Positions 1 through 11,409 are shown, counted from the first letter of the stretch. The stretch is 64,000 nt of DNA from Cheiracanthium punctorium (GCA_038373885.1 JAWZYV010016037.1:496001-560000); one strand, 5' to 3'. Numbers and translations are program-made. The notes: generated by a model not told the origin, from the sequence alone.

Positions 1-831
1 TCCTACCAAACTTGACGATGAATCACCAAAATATGGCTAACCTTGGCTACCTTTCATAATTAATCTGGCAACCCTAGTAAAGTGATTCATCTTTCGCCAG
101 GTAGACAAAAATCTTTGTATGAAATGTGTTTATTTCAAAAACTGTTTTTTACGTATTTTTTAGCTCGTCATGCATTAAATACGTAAAAAACAAATTTTGT
201 TTTGTTAACTACCATTGTGACCGATTTTTAAAAAACAATGAAAAAGATTTTTATAAATTTGCGTTCGTTATATTTTAATGCAAGATTTGTATGGCCATCT
301 TCATTTTTCTTCGATACATGAAGCAAATATGAAAACAACGTTTTGGCCCCTACATCAGTTTGGGCGTGAATTCTAAAAAAAAAAACACCGAAAAAAAAAT
401 TTTTAGGCATTTGTGTCGGTTACATTTTAAAGAAAGAATTTTACGGCTATCTGTTTTTCCTGTTTAGTGGGAAGGGAAATGTGAAAAGAATGTTAAAGGA
501 GTTTTTGGCCCCTCACTTACGTTTGGATGCGAGTTCTAAAAAACACTTTAAAATGATTGTTAGGCATTCGTGTTCGCGACATTCTGAAGCAAGAATTTTA
601 TGGCTATCTCTATTCCCCTTTCAGATGTAATGGAAAATTCGAAAACAATGTTTTAGCCCCTTATCCCCGTTTTAATGCACATTCTAAAAAACCCTGAAAA
701 TGATTTTTCAAGCATTTGTGTCCACTATATTTTTAAGTAAGAATTTTACTGCTCTTTTTTCCTCTGATATATGAAGGGAAATGGGAAAAGAACCTTTTGA
801 ACCTTTATCCCTGTTTGCGTATGAATTTTAA
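1..831 (-). repeat. F2 family repeat, tandem units of about 150 bp (first part)
   Basis: Units of about 150 bp repeat with the same order of landmarks: a run like AATGATTTTTAGGCATTTGTG, then a GTTACATTTTAAAG-like stretch, then GAATTTTATGGCTATCTC, then an ATATGAAGGGAAA-like stretch, then TTTTGGCCCCTTA. Landmarks recur near 400, 560 and 705 and again after the insertion at 832. The same family occurs reverse-complemented at 49884-53290. Spurious short frames occur here; no coding capacity is credible. The start is cut by the window edge. The first 125 bases resemble the far end of the right-hand copy near 53160-53290 (GTCTGCCTGGTGAAAG-like and a GTTGCCAGATT-like stretch), so this may be the family terminus. 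Confidence 0.8.
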
Positions 832-1107
832 CCCATTAGTGCCTGGATATTTTTGCGACTTTCTTCGATTTTTGCTAACACCAGCAGTAATTGATAAATT
901 TCTGATGTCAACTTTTTGAACAAGGGATGATTTCATTTAAAATCATTATGTATAAAAATTGAAATGTCAACATCCTACTTGGCCATATTAAAATATTTTG
1001 TGGAATTGAGGTTCAATACTCGCGAATAAAGGCTAGGAAAAATAAATAAAGTTTTCGTCTGATAGCGAAAATGCCGTCCCAAAAAAGGGACGCTAGGCAT
1101 AAATGGG
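832..1107. mobile_element. piggyBac-type MITE with TTAA target duplication
   Basis: A 276 bp non-coding element interrupts an F2 unit exactly at a TTAA. TTAA stands at 828-831 and 1108-1111. The terminal inverted repeats read CCCATTAGTGCCTGGAT on the left and, reverse-complemented, CCCATTTATGCCTAGCG on the right. Removing it restores an ordinary F2 unit (GAATTTTAAAAAACTC-like). TTAA targeting and CCC-starting ends are known for piggyBac elements. No transposase is present, so it must have been mobilised in trans. Confidence 0.82.
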
Positions 1108-1111
1108 TTAA

Positions 1112-1545
1112 AAAACTCTTTAAATGATTTTTAGGTATTTCTGTTAGTTACATTTTAAAGCAAAGAATTTTATGGCTATCTCATATTTCCTCCGAGATAT
1201 GAAGGAAAATGTGAAAAGAACGTTTTGGCCCCTTACGTGCATTTGGGTGCGAATTTTCAAAAACCCTAAAAATGATTTTTAGGAATTTTTGTTAGTTACA
1301 TTTAAAAATAAAGAATTTTATGGTTATCTCTTTTTTCCTGTGAGATATGAAGGGAAACGTCAAAAGAACGTTTAGGGCCACCACCAACGTCTAGATACGA
1401 ATTTTTAAAAATCACTTCTTAAATGACATCTTGGGCACAAAAGCTATAATCTCTTAAAATTTCCTGCCGGTATGTCCAGTAGATTTGGCTGGGCGTTGAT
1501 CGTCAGTCATTCATTCATTCAATCAGTCAGGACATCTTTATACAT
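1112..1545 (-). repeat. F2 family repeat (second part) with end-proximal segment
   Basis: Two more F2 units (landmarks near 1130 and 1280) are followed by a non-tandem segment containing CCAGTAGATTTGGCTGGGCG and short TCATTCA/GTCAG runs. The reverse complement of that segment occurs at 49884-49990 (ATTGCCTGACTGAATGACTG and GTCCAGCCAAATCTATTAGA), so 1440-1545 marks the other end of the family. Confidence 0.75.
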
Positions 1546-1602
1546 AGAGATTACTTTGCATTCCGTATGTTGAACTTTCATAACATTGTTCACACACACA
1601 TT

Positions 1603-1994
1603 TTAAAATTGCGCTGAAATAGAGTTGAATACATTTTCTTCCATTTGTAAAATTCTTCTAACGATTTCAAATGATTTTAGCACTTCTGTTTGTCTGTATT
1701 TTCTGTATTGTTGAGGTTTCGGCTGTGACATGCTTTCATTTTCAGAATCACAAGCCACTTTCCTGGCCTTTATTTTGTCTATTAAATTCTTCAAAATCTG
1801 TTCTTCATCTGTACGATATGAAGCAATTAACAGTTCTTTAGTGATGTCTGAAAGTCTTAGATATTTGTATGTGTTATTGTTCCATTCTCTTGGGCTGTTT
1901 TTCCATTTTTCTTTCAAATCGTTAAAGATTATGCTATCTTCATCCTCAAAATCAATGTCATCTCCGATGAAGGAAAAATCGAAAAGATAAAAGT
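1603..1994 (-). CDS. Candidate terminal coding exon, unknown protein
   Basis: On the minus strand a classic 3' splice site (polypyrimidine tract followed by CAG, at 1995-1997) opens a frame that runs about 130 codons to a stop at 1603-1605. The product starts with a hydrophobic/aromatic stretch, then an acidic segment (GDDIDFEDEDS), then a charged region with WKNSPREWNNNTYKYLRLSD, and a basic Q/K-rich tail (PKPQQYRKYRQTE). An internal methionine gives a 104-residue version. It lies just outside the F2 repeat. I do not recognise the family. Composition (acidic linker, Lys/Arg tail, few rare residues) is more protein-like than neighbouring chance frames, but no upstream exon was identified. It could equally be a domesticated or decayed transposon exon. 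Confidence 0.3.
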
Positions 1995-1997
1995 CTG

Positions 1998-2965
1998 AAA
2001 AAATTCGTTATAGTGAGACAACCACTTCGTTTTATGGAGAACATTTTTGATGTAAAGGGAGTCTTAGGTTTGTCCGCACAGACTAAGAACTTTAGTCTAT
2101 GGTTGTCCGATTATCCATTTCGATATAAGTACAAATTCGTTGGGAGACTTCTTTGTAAGGAGACTCTAATGTTATTCCCAATAGTTACACCAGTAGAAAG
2201 AAATATTTTTATTTAACGCAAGTAAACAAATGCACAGAATAAACCGTACTTTGAATTATGAATGAAATGCATGCAACCGATATAAACCAACACTGAAGAA
2301 TTATCACCGCAGTTCTACAAATCACTTGCAGTTCTTGAGTAAATTGTTAAAATGGCTTTATTTTTCATTAATGTTTAAATTACTGTTCTGGCCTTACATT
2401 TATGAATATGATACATACATTACTTTTTTACTATACTTTTTACTTCCTTTTTACTACTACTAGTATTGAAAATAAATTTTCAAATAAAAGTGAAAAAATC
2501 TTGGAATTTGGAGCACAAATTATTGTAAGTGTCTTGCCCTTTGATCAAAATTCTTGCAAACAAACACTTTGAGGAAAGGCTAATTATAGTCTGATAACCT
2601 TCCTTTTCATTAGTATTGCGATCAGTACTTATTCTTATTGTTGAAACTTAAGTATAGTACCTTACTATTCGATAACATTTTGAAAATCCGACAGGACACT
2701 TATGCAAAGTATAACAATTTTTATTTTACATCACTGACATGATGGCTGTACTGTTTTATTTTCTGCCTGATACTTTGCATAAATAAAAGTTGTGCCAATG
2801 GAATATGGATGAATCTCAGCTCCGGAAATGTGAACTGTGCGGCTCCAAGATAGGAGTGAAGATTATTAATGCTATTCGATGAAACACCAGAAACTGAATA
2901 GTTCTGTGAAGTTTGTTCTCTGTGTACAGACATTTAAAAGAGATAAAGGTATGTGTGATTAATAC
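1998..2965. other. Unassigned AT-rich stretch
   Basis: No repeat family, RNA gene or conserved domain is recognised. A 70-codon minus-strand frame (2721-2933) shows no known motif and may be chance. Confidence 0.5.
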
Positions 2966-3515
2966 TGTTGCGGAACTACTGTGCTACTCCTGGGGTTCGT
3001 CGTTCTAAAGTCCAGTTGGTGTAAAAAGTTCAAGTAAAAAGTCACTTGTCAGGATGAAACACAAACTTTATTGCTTCTAGAACTTCGTAGAACAATCAGC
3101 TGTACACAATACACAAGCACAATCTAGCAGTAACGTGCTTTTAACAGTCCGCTTAGATCAGAAGCTCTCACAAATGCTGTATTTCACACACAAAATAAGT
3201 CACTTTCACAGGCAAAAACTCAGTGAAAATATACGAGAAATAACACTAACAGTCTCTCAAGACTCAGCGATGAAAAATGTACACACAGCACTTTAAAAAC
3301 AGCTTCATAAAACAAGCTAAAATACGGCTTCTATAGCACTATCAATTCACAAAACAAGCGTACTCTCACTGACAGCTCTTCACACACTGAGCGTTCAACT
3401 CGCACTGAACTGTCCGGGCAACGCGCTGGGGAATTTATAGAGGAGGCAGAAACTGCGAGCAGCTTCTAGAAGAGTATATCTCTCGAAGATTCCAGATAAA
3501 GCGGAACTTATGATT
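2966..3515 (-). mobile_element. Probable solo LTR (minus orientation)
   Basis: Read on the minus strand, the segment has a TATA box (TCTATAAATT, near 3430-3440) about 30 bases ahead of a CAGTTCAGTGCGAG-like start region, then GC-rich leader sequence, then an AATAAAGTTTGTG polyadenylation-type signal near 3065-3075, ending in CGCAACA at 2966. This order (promoter, TATA, transcribed leader, polyA signal, CA end) is typical of gypsy- or BEL-type LTRs. No internal region or second LTR is present. The 5' end (near 3510) and the target duplication could not be fixed, so the call rests on promoter architecture alone. Confidence 0.5.
3464..3493 (-). promoter_or_regulatory. Heat-shock-element-like motifs upstream of the LTR TATA box
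   Basis: TTCTAGAA (3464-3471) and GAAGATTCC (3485-3493) are inverted GAA/TTC pairs of the kind bound by heat-shock factor. They sit 25-60 bases upstream of the minus-strand TATA box. Function is inferred from motif and position only. Confidence 0.35.
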
Positions 3516-3589
3516 ACATCATAGAATAGAGATGTTAGGTTATTATGCGTTTATAATGCAGGAAAAACTCAACTTCCAGGCCCCATTGG

Positions 3590-3672
3590 GAAAATCGCGC
3601 CAAATGACCAAAAAGTCGCCAATCTTGGCGACTTTTGGCGAAATATCGCCAAATTTGGCGCCAAAAATAAGT
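3590..3672. repeat. F1 family fragment
   Basis: Contains the F1 signatures AAAAGTCGCCAATCTTGGCG and the perfect palindrome CGCCAAATTTGGCG followed by CCAAAAATAA, as in the arms at 18930-19190 and 22100-22180. Short and isolated, so a relic. Confidence 0.65.
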
Positions 3673-3759
3673 CCCCAAATGTGAAGAGATCGAAGCCCTA
3701 GGACTAATATTTCTCGAGATTTCTAGAAGCCCCATAGAAAAACATATGGGAAAGCAAAA

Positions 3760-5764
3760 CCTCCGTATCTCCGGTTCTAATTGGCCGATTTTGATGCAAC
3801 AAAAAGCAAAATTTATCTATTTGAAACGTAGAATACGAATTTTTAACTATTTTAAGCCCCAGAGCAGCGGGTTGCCCCGAAAATTTGTAACAATACGTTC
3901 AACAGACAATGTGGTGATAATCATTTTTCTGTAAAGAAGTGTGCATTGGTGAAATGGTTTGTCATTGTGGAAAAAACGAGAACTGTGTTCAAGTAGTGTG
4001 CAGAGTTCTGGAGTAGGCCAGAATAATTATGGCACATCGCCGTGGTTCTGGTTAGGTACTAATAATGGATCCCGAAACACCTCTCAATATGAACATAATG
4101 GTGATCGTTGCATTTCCTTACGTGAGCGATTAATTGCTATTATCACTATCGAATCTATCCATACCATCTTTCCCTAAGAACAGTAGTAGTGGAACTGTGC
4201 CCTTCAGTGATTCAACAGCTTTTCGACAACCAAAAATACTTGCAAACTGAAACGGCCTGTAACGTTTGATTAGGAAACAAATATCTGTACCAAAGGATAA
4301 CAAAACAATATAAAAGCATTCTTACAGTGTCATAGTGACAGGGGCCGAAAACGATAACATCATTTCCAATCATCCGATCCACAAAAATGATGTCAGGAAC
4401 GAAGTGGAGACATATCCCTTTTTACCGAGACTAAGAAAGATCAAGTCAATTAAAACAACGTAAGTCAAGTTGACGATGTCCTATGATGCTTAGGGACCTT
4501 TGATGCTCCCAGGCTACTATTAAAGCTTGATGCATGATTCGTACGGATCCTAGATTTTCAAAAATTCGGAACTTTTATTATCGTATTATAGTCTGAAATT
4601 TTAAAGGTGGCCCTGTTTTTCGTAAAATATGGAAAGCAGTTCTTCCGAGCATCTCAAATAGTATTACATTTTAGGACAATTTTCTGAAAGTTCGGAATTT
4701 TTGCAAGTTAAGGACCCGTACGAACCCTGTTGATGTTATTGCGTTACTTTGCGAAATTTCCAAAGGGCCATAAGAAGAGCCATCTAGATTCATTGGAGCT
4801 TTTTTTTATTTTTTTTTCACACATCTGTCCGCTTTTTATGCAGTATGCACCACTGCTGTGGACCTACCACAGACGAAAGATTAATGTGCTTCAGTTATTC
4901 CATAGTGTGCATATACGTTTCCTGATCCTAATTTATACTTTAACTAAATAAAATTCATGTCCCCTAAATTTAGTCATCTTTGAATAAGTCTGAAATACGT
5001 ATATTAAAAGAAAAAGGAAAGAAAAGAAAAGGAAAGAAAAGGAAAAAAGAAATCATGACGCAAGTGTAAATCTTTACTCAAACACATGATTTCTTTTAAA
5101 CTTCTCATTATTAACAGAAAAACATTCATTATATAATTAAAACATAACACTCTTCTTTTTTTTCAATCCATCTGGAGAAGAGAAAACAAAACAAAACAAA
5201 AACAAAAGAAGATAAAACAAAAAACCGTACATATGAGCTGAGCCTTTTGTCAGAATCAGACACCGCTGGCACAACTGTGACGGACGTGCATGTTATCGTA
5301 ATTTTGCAGAAGTAAACGTGATTCTGACAGTTTGCGGTCGTGAGGAAGAAGCGACAGGCAAGAGTGGGAGGCTACGTTGTTAGATATTCCATTAAAAACA
5401 GCTAATTTTCCTTTCAGAATCATATATCCGAGCTTTCATCACTTTAATGAAGAATAAAGACTTTATTTTGGTTATATTAAAATAAGAAATAAAAATTAAA
5501 CATAGCGCATTTGCAAAGAATTAAATTCCGACTGGGGAAAGTGAGATGGGTGTGGGTGGGTGGGAATGTTGCGAAAAGACTTTTTAATTGCAGTGAATCC
5601 CCCCATCAAGAAAGTTCTCTAGATCTAAGAAACTAAAACGCATGCCAAAAGGTGTTTTTTGAATTTAACAAAATTTCGTAAAATAGGTCAATATTTGCTT
5701 TTTCAAGCCGTAACTTTTAAACTTTTTACTCGACAAAAAATTTAATATTTACTCTTTTAAAAGC
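3760..5764. other. Unassigned non-repetitive stretch
   Basis: No recognisable gene or mobile element. A purine-rich simple repeat (AAAGG/AAAGA-type) lies at 5009-5056. Short frames at 3746-4177 and 4730-4951 have no motif and no coding bias I can see. Confidence 0.5.
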
Positions 5765-6485
5765 CTATATTTGACTTGTGTATTCCATCATGCCATTAAG
5801 TTCCTTAAAAATACAATGTGTCCCACCTAAATAAAGTCGCCGTGATTGTGTGCCGTAACTGGATGCGAAACAGGCGAATAAGAAAGAAACAAATATATTA
5901 AGAAAGTATACACAGAAATACGTATTTACAAGCAAAAAACTCACTCCTTGCTCCACCTGGGCCGGAATAAGTGTGTAAAAAAAACAGGGAGAAAAGTGTC
6001 CCAACGAAATAAAGTCGTATTCGGCATGTTTACATATATGGCTTTGAATAGTGAATGTGTCATATCATTTACCAATCCTTGGAGAACTTTAACATCAGTA
6101 TTATCCCAGCGTTCAATGATGGTGACCCTCAATTTGGCCACAGACTGAAACTGACTGACATTTGCATATCCATCCCTACTGAAGATACCCCACGCATTTT
6201 CTTGAGGATTGAGATCAACCGAAAAGGTCAGGACATTTCATGAAGTACAACCTATCATCGAAAAACCGTTTTCAAGAGGATTTTGCAACATGAGTGGGTC
6301 GTTGTCCTGATGGAAATTCAAACTGCGGCCATCAATCTCCCTGCAAATGGCAGTAAATGGGTTTCTAGCATTTATTGGTATTCAGTAGTTTTCATATGAC
6401 TTGAAGGAAAAGCCAAGTTAAGTTTTCCACCTGGTAAAGCCTCTTCACACTGCATGTATATAGATCCGTCACCTTCTTGTCTCAT
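5765..6485 (-). pseudogene. Tc1-like transposase remnant, left copy (minus)
   Basis: On the minus strand, broken frames preserve the C-terminal half of a DD34E Tc1/mariner transposase: MLETHLLPFAGR, a FHQDNDP-type second-Asp motif, NPQENAWGIFSR (the NPIENLW-type motif just before the catalytic Glu), then VAKLRVTIIERWDNTDVKVL and LQGLVNDMTHSLFKAI. Several stops and frameshifts interrupt it. The 66-codon frame 5941-6141 is its last open part. The outer end near 5815 (GTGTCCCACCTAAATAAAG) looks like a terminal repeat. It is a mirror image of the copy at 6486-8135. Confidence 0.8.
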
Positions 6486-8135
6486 GGAGATAAAATAACA
6501 GCTCCTAAACTCGTATCCACAAGCAGAGTAGATTTGGCCAAATATCATCAAACCTGAAAGGATCAGTGGTGTTGTGTTATGGTCTCAAATGGGGAAAAAA
6601 TAGTTTGAATGGCCCAGACGACATTGCGTTCTATTGACATCACAGGAGATCTTCTCCAAGACAAGAAGGTAGAGAATCTTTATACAGTGGGGAGAGGCTT
6701 TACAAGGTGGTAAACTTAACTTGGCTTTTCCTTCAGGCCATATAAAAAGCTAATGATCACCAAGAAATGCTAGACACCTATTTACTGGCATTTGCAGGGA
6801 GAATTGGTGTCCGAAGGTTGATTTTCCATCAGGACAATGACCCATTCACGTCACAAAATCCTTCTGAAAACGATTTTTCGATGATGGGTATTGGATGGGT
6901 ATGGAAACCTTGCCCTTTCCGCTTGATTTCAATACCCATGAAAATGTTGAACTTTTAAAGGAGTCTGTAGTGCTCTAGGGGGTCTATTGGCGTCGATGAT
7001 AAATTTTTCTGTTTTAAAAAATTTTATTTAATTTTTAAAGAATTGATAGATAATAATATCCGTTTTACTATTTATAAATATAATACAAATTAGGGATGCA
7101 ACAGATATCCGGTAAACATACTACATCTGGCCTATTCGGCCAATATGCCGGATGATTAGCAGTACATCCGGTATAAAATTATATACTAAGACTAACATTA
7201 ATAAATATAATAAATGAATAAATTCTAAAAACTGCAATTATAAAAAATGAGAAACAACAATGTTTTGTGAAAATATTTTGTTTTCAATACTTTTAGATTT
7301 TTTTTTTTTATCATTTATAGAAAATGAGAAGGAAAAATTAAGTACTTCTATCTTTTTTTAAGATTGGAGGAAATTATTACTGGAGAAATTATTGAGTCAA
7401 AAACACTGGTTCTCTGTAAGAATTCGGTTACCTCCTTCTCCCCATAAATTGATGCTTCTTATGAGAATAGTGTATAAGTAAGGAAATTTATTACGCTGAT
7501 TTTCCAATAGTTGAATGCTGTAGCGCACACAAGATTCTCTCTTGGAAGGGTCCATCACGTACAATTACATTTAATTCTGTACCATCAATTACATTTAATT
7601 CTGTAAAAGAAATATTTTTTTTAATTATTATTGAACTGTACTTCAACTTCACGCACATTATGGTTCTTTTAGGTATTAAAAAAATAAGGGGGTCTATTGG
7701 GAAAAAATCTTTCAAAGGGGTCTAAGGGGTAAAAAGGTTGGGTACCCCTGGTGTAGGGTATCCTCAGTAGAGGTGGATATGCAAATGTCACACACTCAGT
7801 CTGTGGCATAATTAAATACCGCCATTATTGAACGCTGGAATAATATTGATGTTACCGTCCTCCAAGGACTGGTAAATGATACGCCACATCGACAATTCAA
7901 AGTCGTATGTAAATATAGCGAATATTTTGGCTATTAACAGTACTGGCTTTATTTCGGCTCGATACTTTCCCCCCTCTTTTTTTTTACACATTTATTTTTT
8001 AATCCTGTTCAGGCAGGGCAGGGAATGAGTTTTTTCCTTATAAATACGTGTTTGTGTGTATACACTTTCTTAATATAAATGCTTCATTCTTATTGGTATT
8101 TTACGTGTCCGGTTTCGGCACACACTGTATCTCTT
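6486..8135 (+). pseudogene. Tc1-like transposase remnant, right copy (plus), split by an insertion
   Basis: The plus strand holds the same Tc1-like coding region as 5765-6485 in opposite orientation, extending further 5': GSVVLCYGLKWGK near 6560 matches the GSVMVWG-type motif, followed by MLDTYLLAFAGRIGV and FHQDNDP (6767-6850). After an inserted hAT remnant (6948-7744) it resumes at about 7745 with GYANV-, TAIIERWNNIDVTVLQGLVN-like sequence to about 7900, then the non-coding end to 8135. Many frameshifts make it inactive. The two copies form an imperfect inverted repeat of roughly 2.4 kb. Confidence 0.78.
6948..7744. mobile_element. hAT-like insertion inside the Tc1 remnant
   Basis: This block has no counterpart in the mirror copy. 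Its right edge reads, reverse-complemented, CAGGGGTACCCAACCTTTTT, a typical hAT-type terminus. AGGGGGTCTATTGG near both edges (6976 and 7687) suggests subterminal repeats. The left terminus is eroded and no 8-bp duplication is visible. Another hAT-like end, TAGGGATGCAACAGATATCC, begins at 7093 inside it without a partner. Confidence 0.55.
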
Positions 8136-8455
8136 TAGTCTGAAAAATAAATTAGACTGTTATGGGATTTTTTTTTTTTTTTTTTAGTAAAAGTCGTACT
8201 CTGAATCTTACGGTGACGGCGAAGCACGTTGATTTAAAACACGGCGGCGGCTCGTGTAGAAAGTACCCGGTGACGATTGCGCGGAGCGGAGGCGCATACC
8301 TCTAAGTATCAACCGCCATTGGGTTTACATCGCATTGGACATGAATTTAGGGGTACTGGCCCATTCACGTTATGTGAGAGAATAGGTGAGAAACAATATG
8401 ACGGGTCATTTGCCTATAAGCGTTTATCGTGCTGACATTTTATATACATAGTATA
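8136..8455. other. Unassigned; GC-richer patch at 8205-8400
   Basis: A patch with CGGCGGCGGCTCGTG and GCGCGGAGCGGAGGCGC stands out against AT-rich flanks. No frame, tRNA fold or repeat relationship was recognised. Confidence 0.4.
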
Positions 8456-8621
8456 CAGGGGCGTAGCCAAGAGGGGGTTATGGGGGTCATAACCCCCCCA
8501 TGAGAAATTTTTGCCATACAAAATGTATATTCTTTACTACATTATCACGCACAAGTATACATATATATGAGTTGTAGTAATCGTAACCCCCCCTCATGAA
8601 AAATTTCTGGCTACGCCCCTG
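8456..8621. mobile_element. hAT-type MITE, 166 bp
   Basis: Terminal inverted repeats CAGGGGCGTAGCCA on both sides, flanked by a perfect 8-bp duplication ATAGTATA (8448-8455 and 8622-8629). Eight-bp duplications and CAG-starting ends are hallmarks of hAT elements. Just inside the ends lie G- and C-runs (GGGGGTTATGGGGG, CCCCCC). Confidence 0.9.
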
Positions 8622-8642
8622 ATAGTATATGCATGGATATAG

Positions 8643-9817
8643 ACAGGGTGTCCAGTGCAAACGGTGCCCAGTGGTTATTTCCTAAACCGTTGTCAAAGAC
8701 ACACATCCAGTTGCAAAAATGCTTTAAATTTTATAATATATTACAGTAGAAACAGGCGAAGCCAATAATCAATTCCTGTGAAAAATACGAAATTGAAATT
8801 TTTACACGGTTGCCCGGTCCTACCAGTTACATTTAGAAAAAATTTCTTTATACAATTTCATGCACAATAAAAAAAATTTCGTCCTTCTACAACCAAAATT
8901 CATTGAGTTACAGCTGCTTAAAATTAGAGTACTTTTCAAGCTGCGGAATAGAGGTTGTGTACAAAATGAATTTGAGAAAAATTAACGTTCATGGTTTTGA
9001 GCCTTGTAATATTTACTAGCAAAATATAGCTTATACTGAAAATAAAATATTTTAGAGAGTTTTTTTTAAATGAACTGGTGTTGAATAACTTAAAATAAAA
9101 AACAAGAGACACTTCATTAAACACTAAATTAGTAAATTAAACATTTTAAAGTACGATGCATTTTTGAAAATAATGTTAGAAATCCTGTTAGAGTACCATT
9201 TGCTCAAAGTAGCTTCCTTCGGGTGCAATGCAAATATGCACCCGTGTAGAAAACTCTTCCTGTACTTTGCGTATCATACTCGGTGTTTCACATTTGCATG
9301 CTACGAATATACGATTTAGTAAGTCTGACCCCGGATAGATTTTTATAGAGCCTGACTATAGCCCTCTGCTTAAAGATTAGTATTATAAAATTAGTTAAAT
9401 TGCTTCTCTTTCTCCGCATCATTCCAGAAAATGAAATTAAAACCCATAATTTGAAATTTCAATATTTATATGGTCCCTTAACGGTTTACCGAAACGGGAT
9501 ATTATTAAACATGGAAAAGTGAATTAATTCAAAATGTTTGCTGCGTCATAACTCAGTGAATTTCGGCCGTAGAAAGACGAATTTTTTTATTGTGCATGAA
9601 ATTGTATAAATAAAATTTTTCTAAATATAACTGATAGGACCCGGGGACCGTATGAAATTTAAACTTCGTAATTTTTATAGGAATTAATTTATTGACTTTG
9701 ATTGTTCCTGATATAATAGATTATACAATTTAAAACATTTTCCCAATTGGAGCTGTGTGTCTCTGACTAACAGTTTACGAAATAGCCATTGGGCACCGTT
9801 AGCACTATGTACCCTGT
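8643..9817. mobile_element. Long-inverted-repeat DNA transposon relic (Tc1/mariner-like)
   Basis: About 290 bp at 8643-8935 recurs reverse-complemented at 9540-9817, starting ACAGGGTGTCC on the left and ending in ACCCTGT on the right with CGGTGCCCA just inside both. Between the arms, at 9191-9295 on the minus strand, a frame reads VQEEFSTRVHICI and EGSYFEQM before a stop, resembling the C-terminal tail of Tc1/mariner-type transposases. A related solitary arm lies at 11880-12168. The rest of the transposase is missing. Confidence 0.65.
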
Positions 9818-9828
9818 ATATATGCATG

Positions 9829-9842
<14 letters not shown>

Positions 9843-9889
<47 letters not shown>
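9843..9889. repeat. (TG)n microsatellite
   Basis: About 23 uninterrupted TG dinucleotides, preceded by a short TA run. Confidence 0.95.
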
Positions 9890-9891
<2 letters not shown>

Positions 9892-10663
9892 CAAGCACCT
9901 ACACCTTTAAACTATTCACTGTAGTCCTGAGAACTTTATCCCACATTCATTGAAATTTCTGAAAACAAAACATTCATGTATAATATACTTCCAATAAATA
10001 TACTTTTAAAAAAGTTTTAAAAACTTTTTTAAGTATATTGGAAGCGGAAGAATAACACGAAATATCTACAAATATAATAAAACTAATAAAATAAAATTAA
10101 GATGCTTTAAAATCCAAAAGAAAACATACTAGTTATTAATTTCTAGAAATGACTTGTTTTCTCATTTAATTTTTCCATTCATATGGTTTCGTCATTTGAC
10201 TCATAACAATAAACGTATTTTTGGTTCAAATAAATTAATTTTTTCTTACATTTTACTTTACACAATACTTTAAAGAAATGCATTTCCTATTAAATTGCTA
10301 TTTGTTTCAACATAATTATTTAACGTCAGTGATATATTTCCAGTAAAATGTAAATTAAAAAAGGGTATTTTCTTTTTGTTAACGCTCACAGTATTCTGAA
10401 AGAGTCTGGAATGAACCGGTTCTGAATTATTCTCCTGTCTTCGTTTTATCTTTCACGGTTAAGTCATTATCTGGCAGATGTCCTTAAATCTAACTTTTTA
10501 AAGTATTTTAGTTCCTACAAGTAATTGTAGCTAGCCTCTCTGTACGAATTTCTGAGGAATGTGTTATAATAATTAAAACATTGGAGGAAGGAGTAATAAA
10601 ACAGCATACAATATATGTTAAATAATATATTCATTCTTGAGAAACATCAGCGTAGTGTGTCGC
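9890..10663. other. Unassigned AT-rich stretch with a strong hairpin
   Basis: At 9987-10044 a near-perfect inverted repeat (CTTCCAATA...AAAAAAGTTTT folded on AAAACTTTTTTAAGTATA TTGGAAG-type sequence) could form a cruciform. Nothing else recognised. Confidence 0.5.
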
Positions 10664-10851
10664 ATAAATGTAGCCAGGAGTTATGCTTGAGGAGGGGGAA
10701 GGGCAGGATCATAAAGGAAAACATTGGGGTCCAGCCGCGAACCCCCCCCCCCACTCTCACACACACTCACATACACAAACACATTTATTAACTACTTGTT
10801 TCATCTCGGGGGGGCAGCTGTCCCCCTTGCCACCCATTGACTACGTCCATG
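10664..10851. mobile_element. Degenerate hAT-type MITE
   Basis: Ends resemble the GGCGTAGCCA family (ATGTAGCCAGGAG on the left, GACGTAGTCAATGG reverse-complemented on the right) with C- and G-runs inside (CCCCCCCCCC near 10743). No target duplication could be seen, so this is tentative. Confidence 0.4.
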
Positions 10852-11136
10852 GTATGGCCTAGAGATTTCTTGAATATTTGGTCATATTTCGAGAGGCGAA
10901 CTTTCATTTCCTTGTCGATACATGAATATTTTCCTCTCTTTTTACATGTGGTGCGGGTACACAATCTTAATTCACACTAAGATAATGTTGAAAATTCTTG
11001 TAAAGAATCCAGAGTTTTTACAGATATTCACTGCCATTCTTCTCTTATAAATATCTATAAGGCTTTAAGGAGCAATTCTTTATGTTTAATTGGTCATTAG
11101 TTCATATCAGAGACTACTATCAGTGACATCAGTACT
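10852..11136. other. Unassigned stretch
   Basis: No feature recognised. Confidence 0.4.
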
Positions 11137-11399
11137 CAGAGGCATTGCTAAGATTTGTTTTAGAGGGGGGGGGGAGATGTCGATAAACTGCCAAGTCAAA
11201 TATCGGTTTTTAACAACTTGCTTATCAACTATACTTTTTTTATCAACTATATTATTAACCTTTTACTTTTGCCAACTGGATTTGCGTAATTTTGCCAAGT
11301 GTACCAGAAACAGAAAGTAAATTATCGTTTTCGTTAACATTTTTTCACCAATTTTGCCAACTAGGTATAACCCCCCCCCTTCGTTTAGCAAGGGCCCTG
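11137..11399. mobile_element. hAT-type MITE, 263 bp
   Basis: Ends CAGAGGCATTGCTAAG and, reverse-complemented, CAGGGCCCTTGCTAAAC, flanked by 8-mers TCAGTACT and ACGGTACT that agree at 6 of 8 positions, consistent with an aged hAT duplication. A G-run and a C-run lie just inside the two ends. Open frames inside are chance. Confidence 0.65.
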
Positions 11400-11409
11400 A
11401 CGGTACTTC

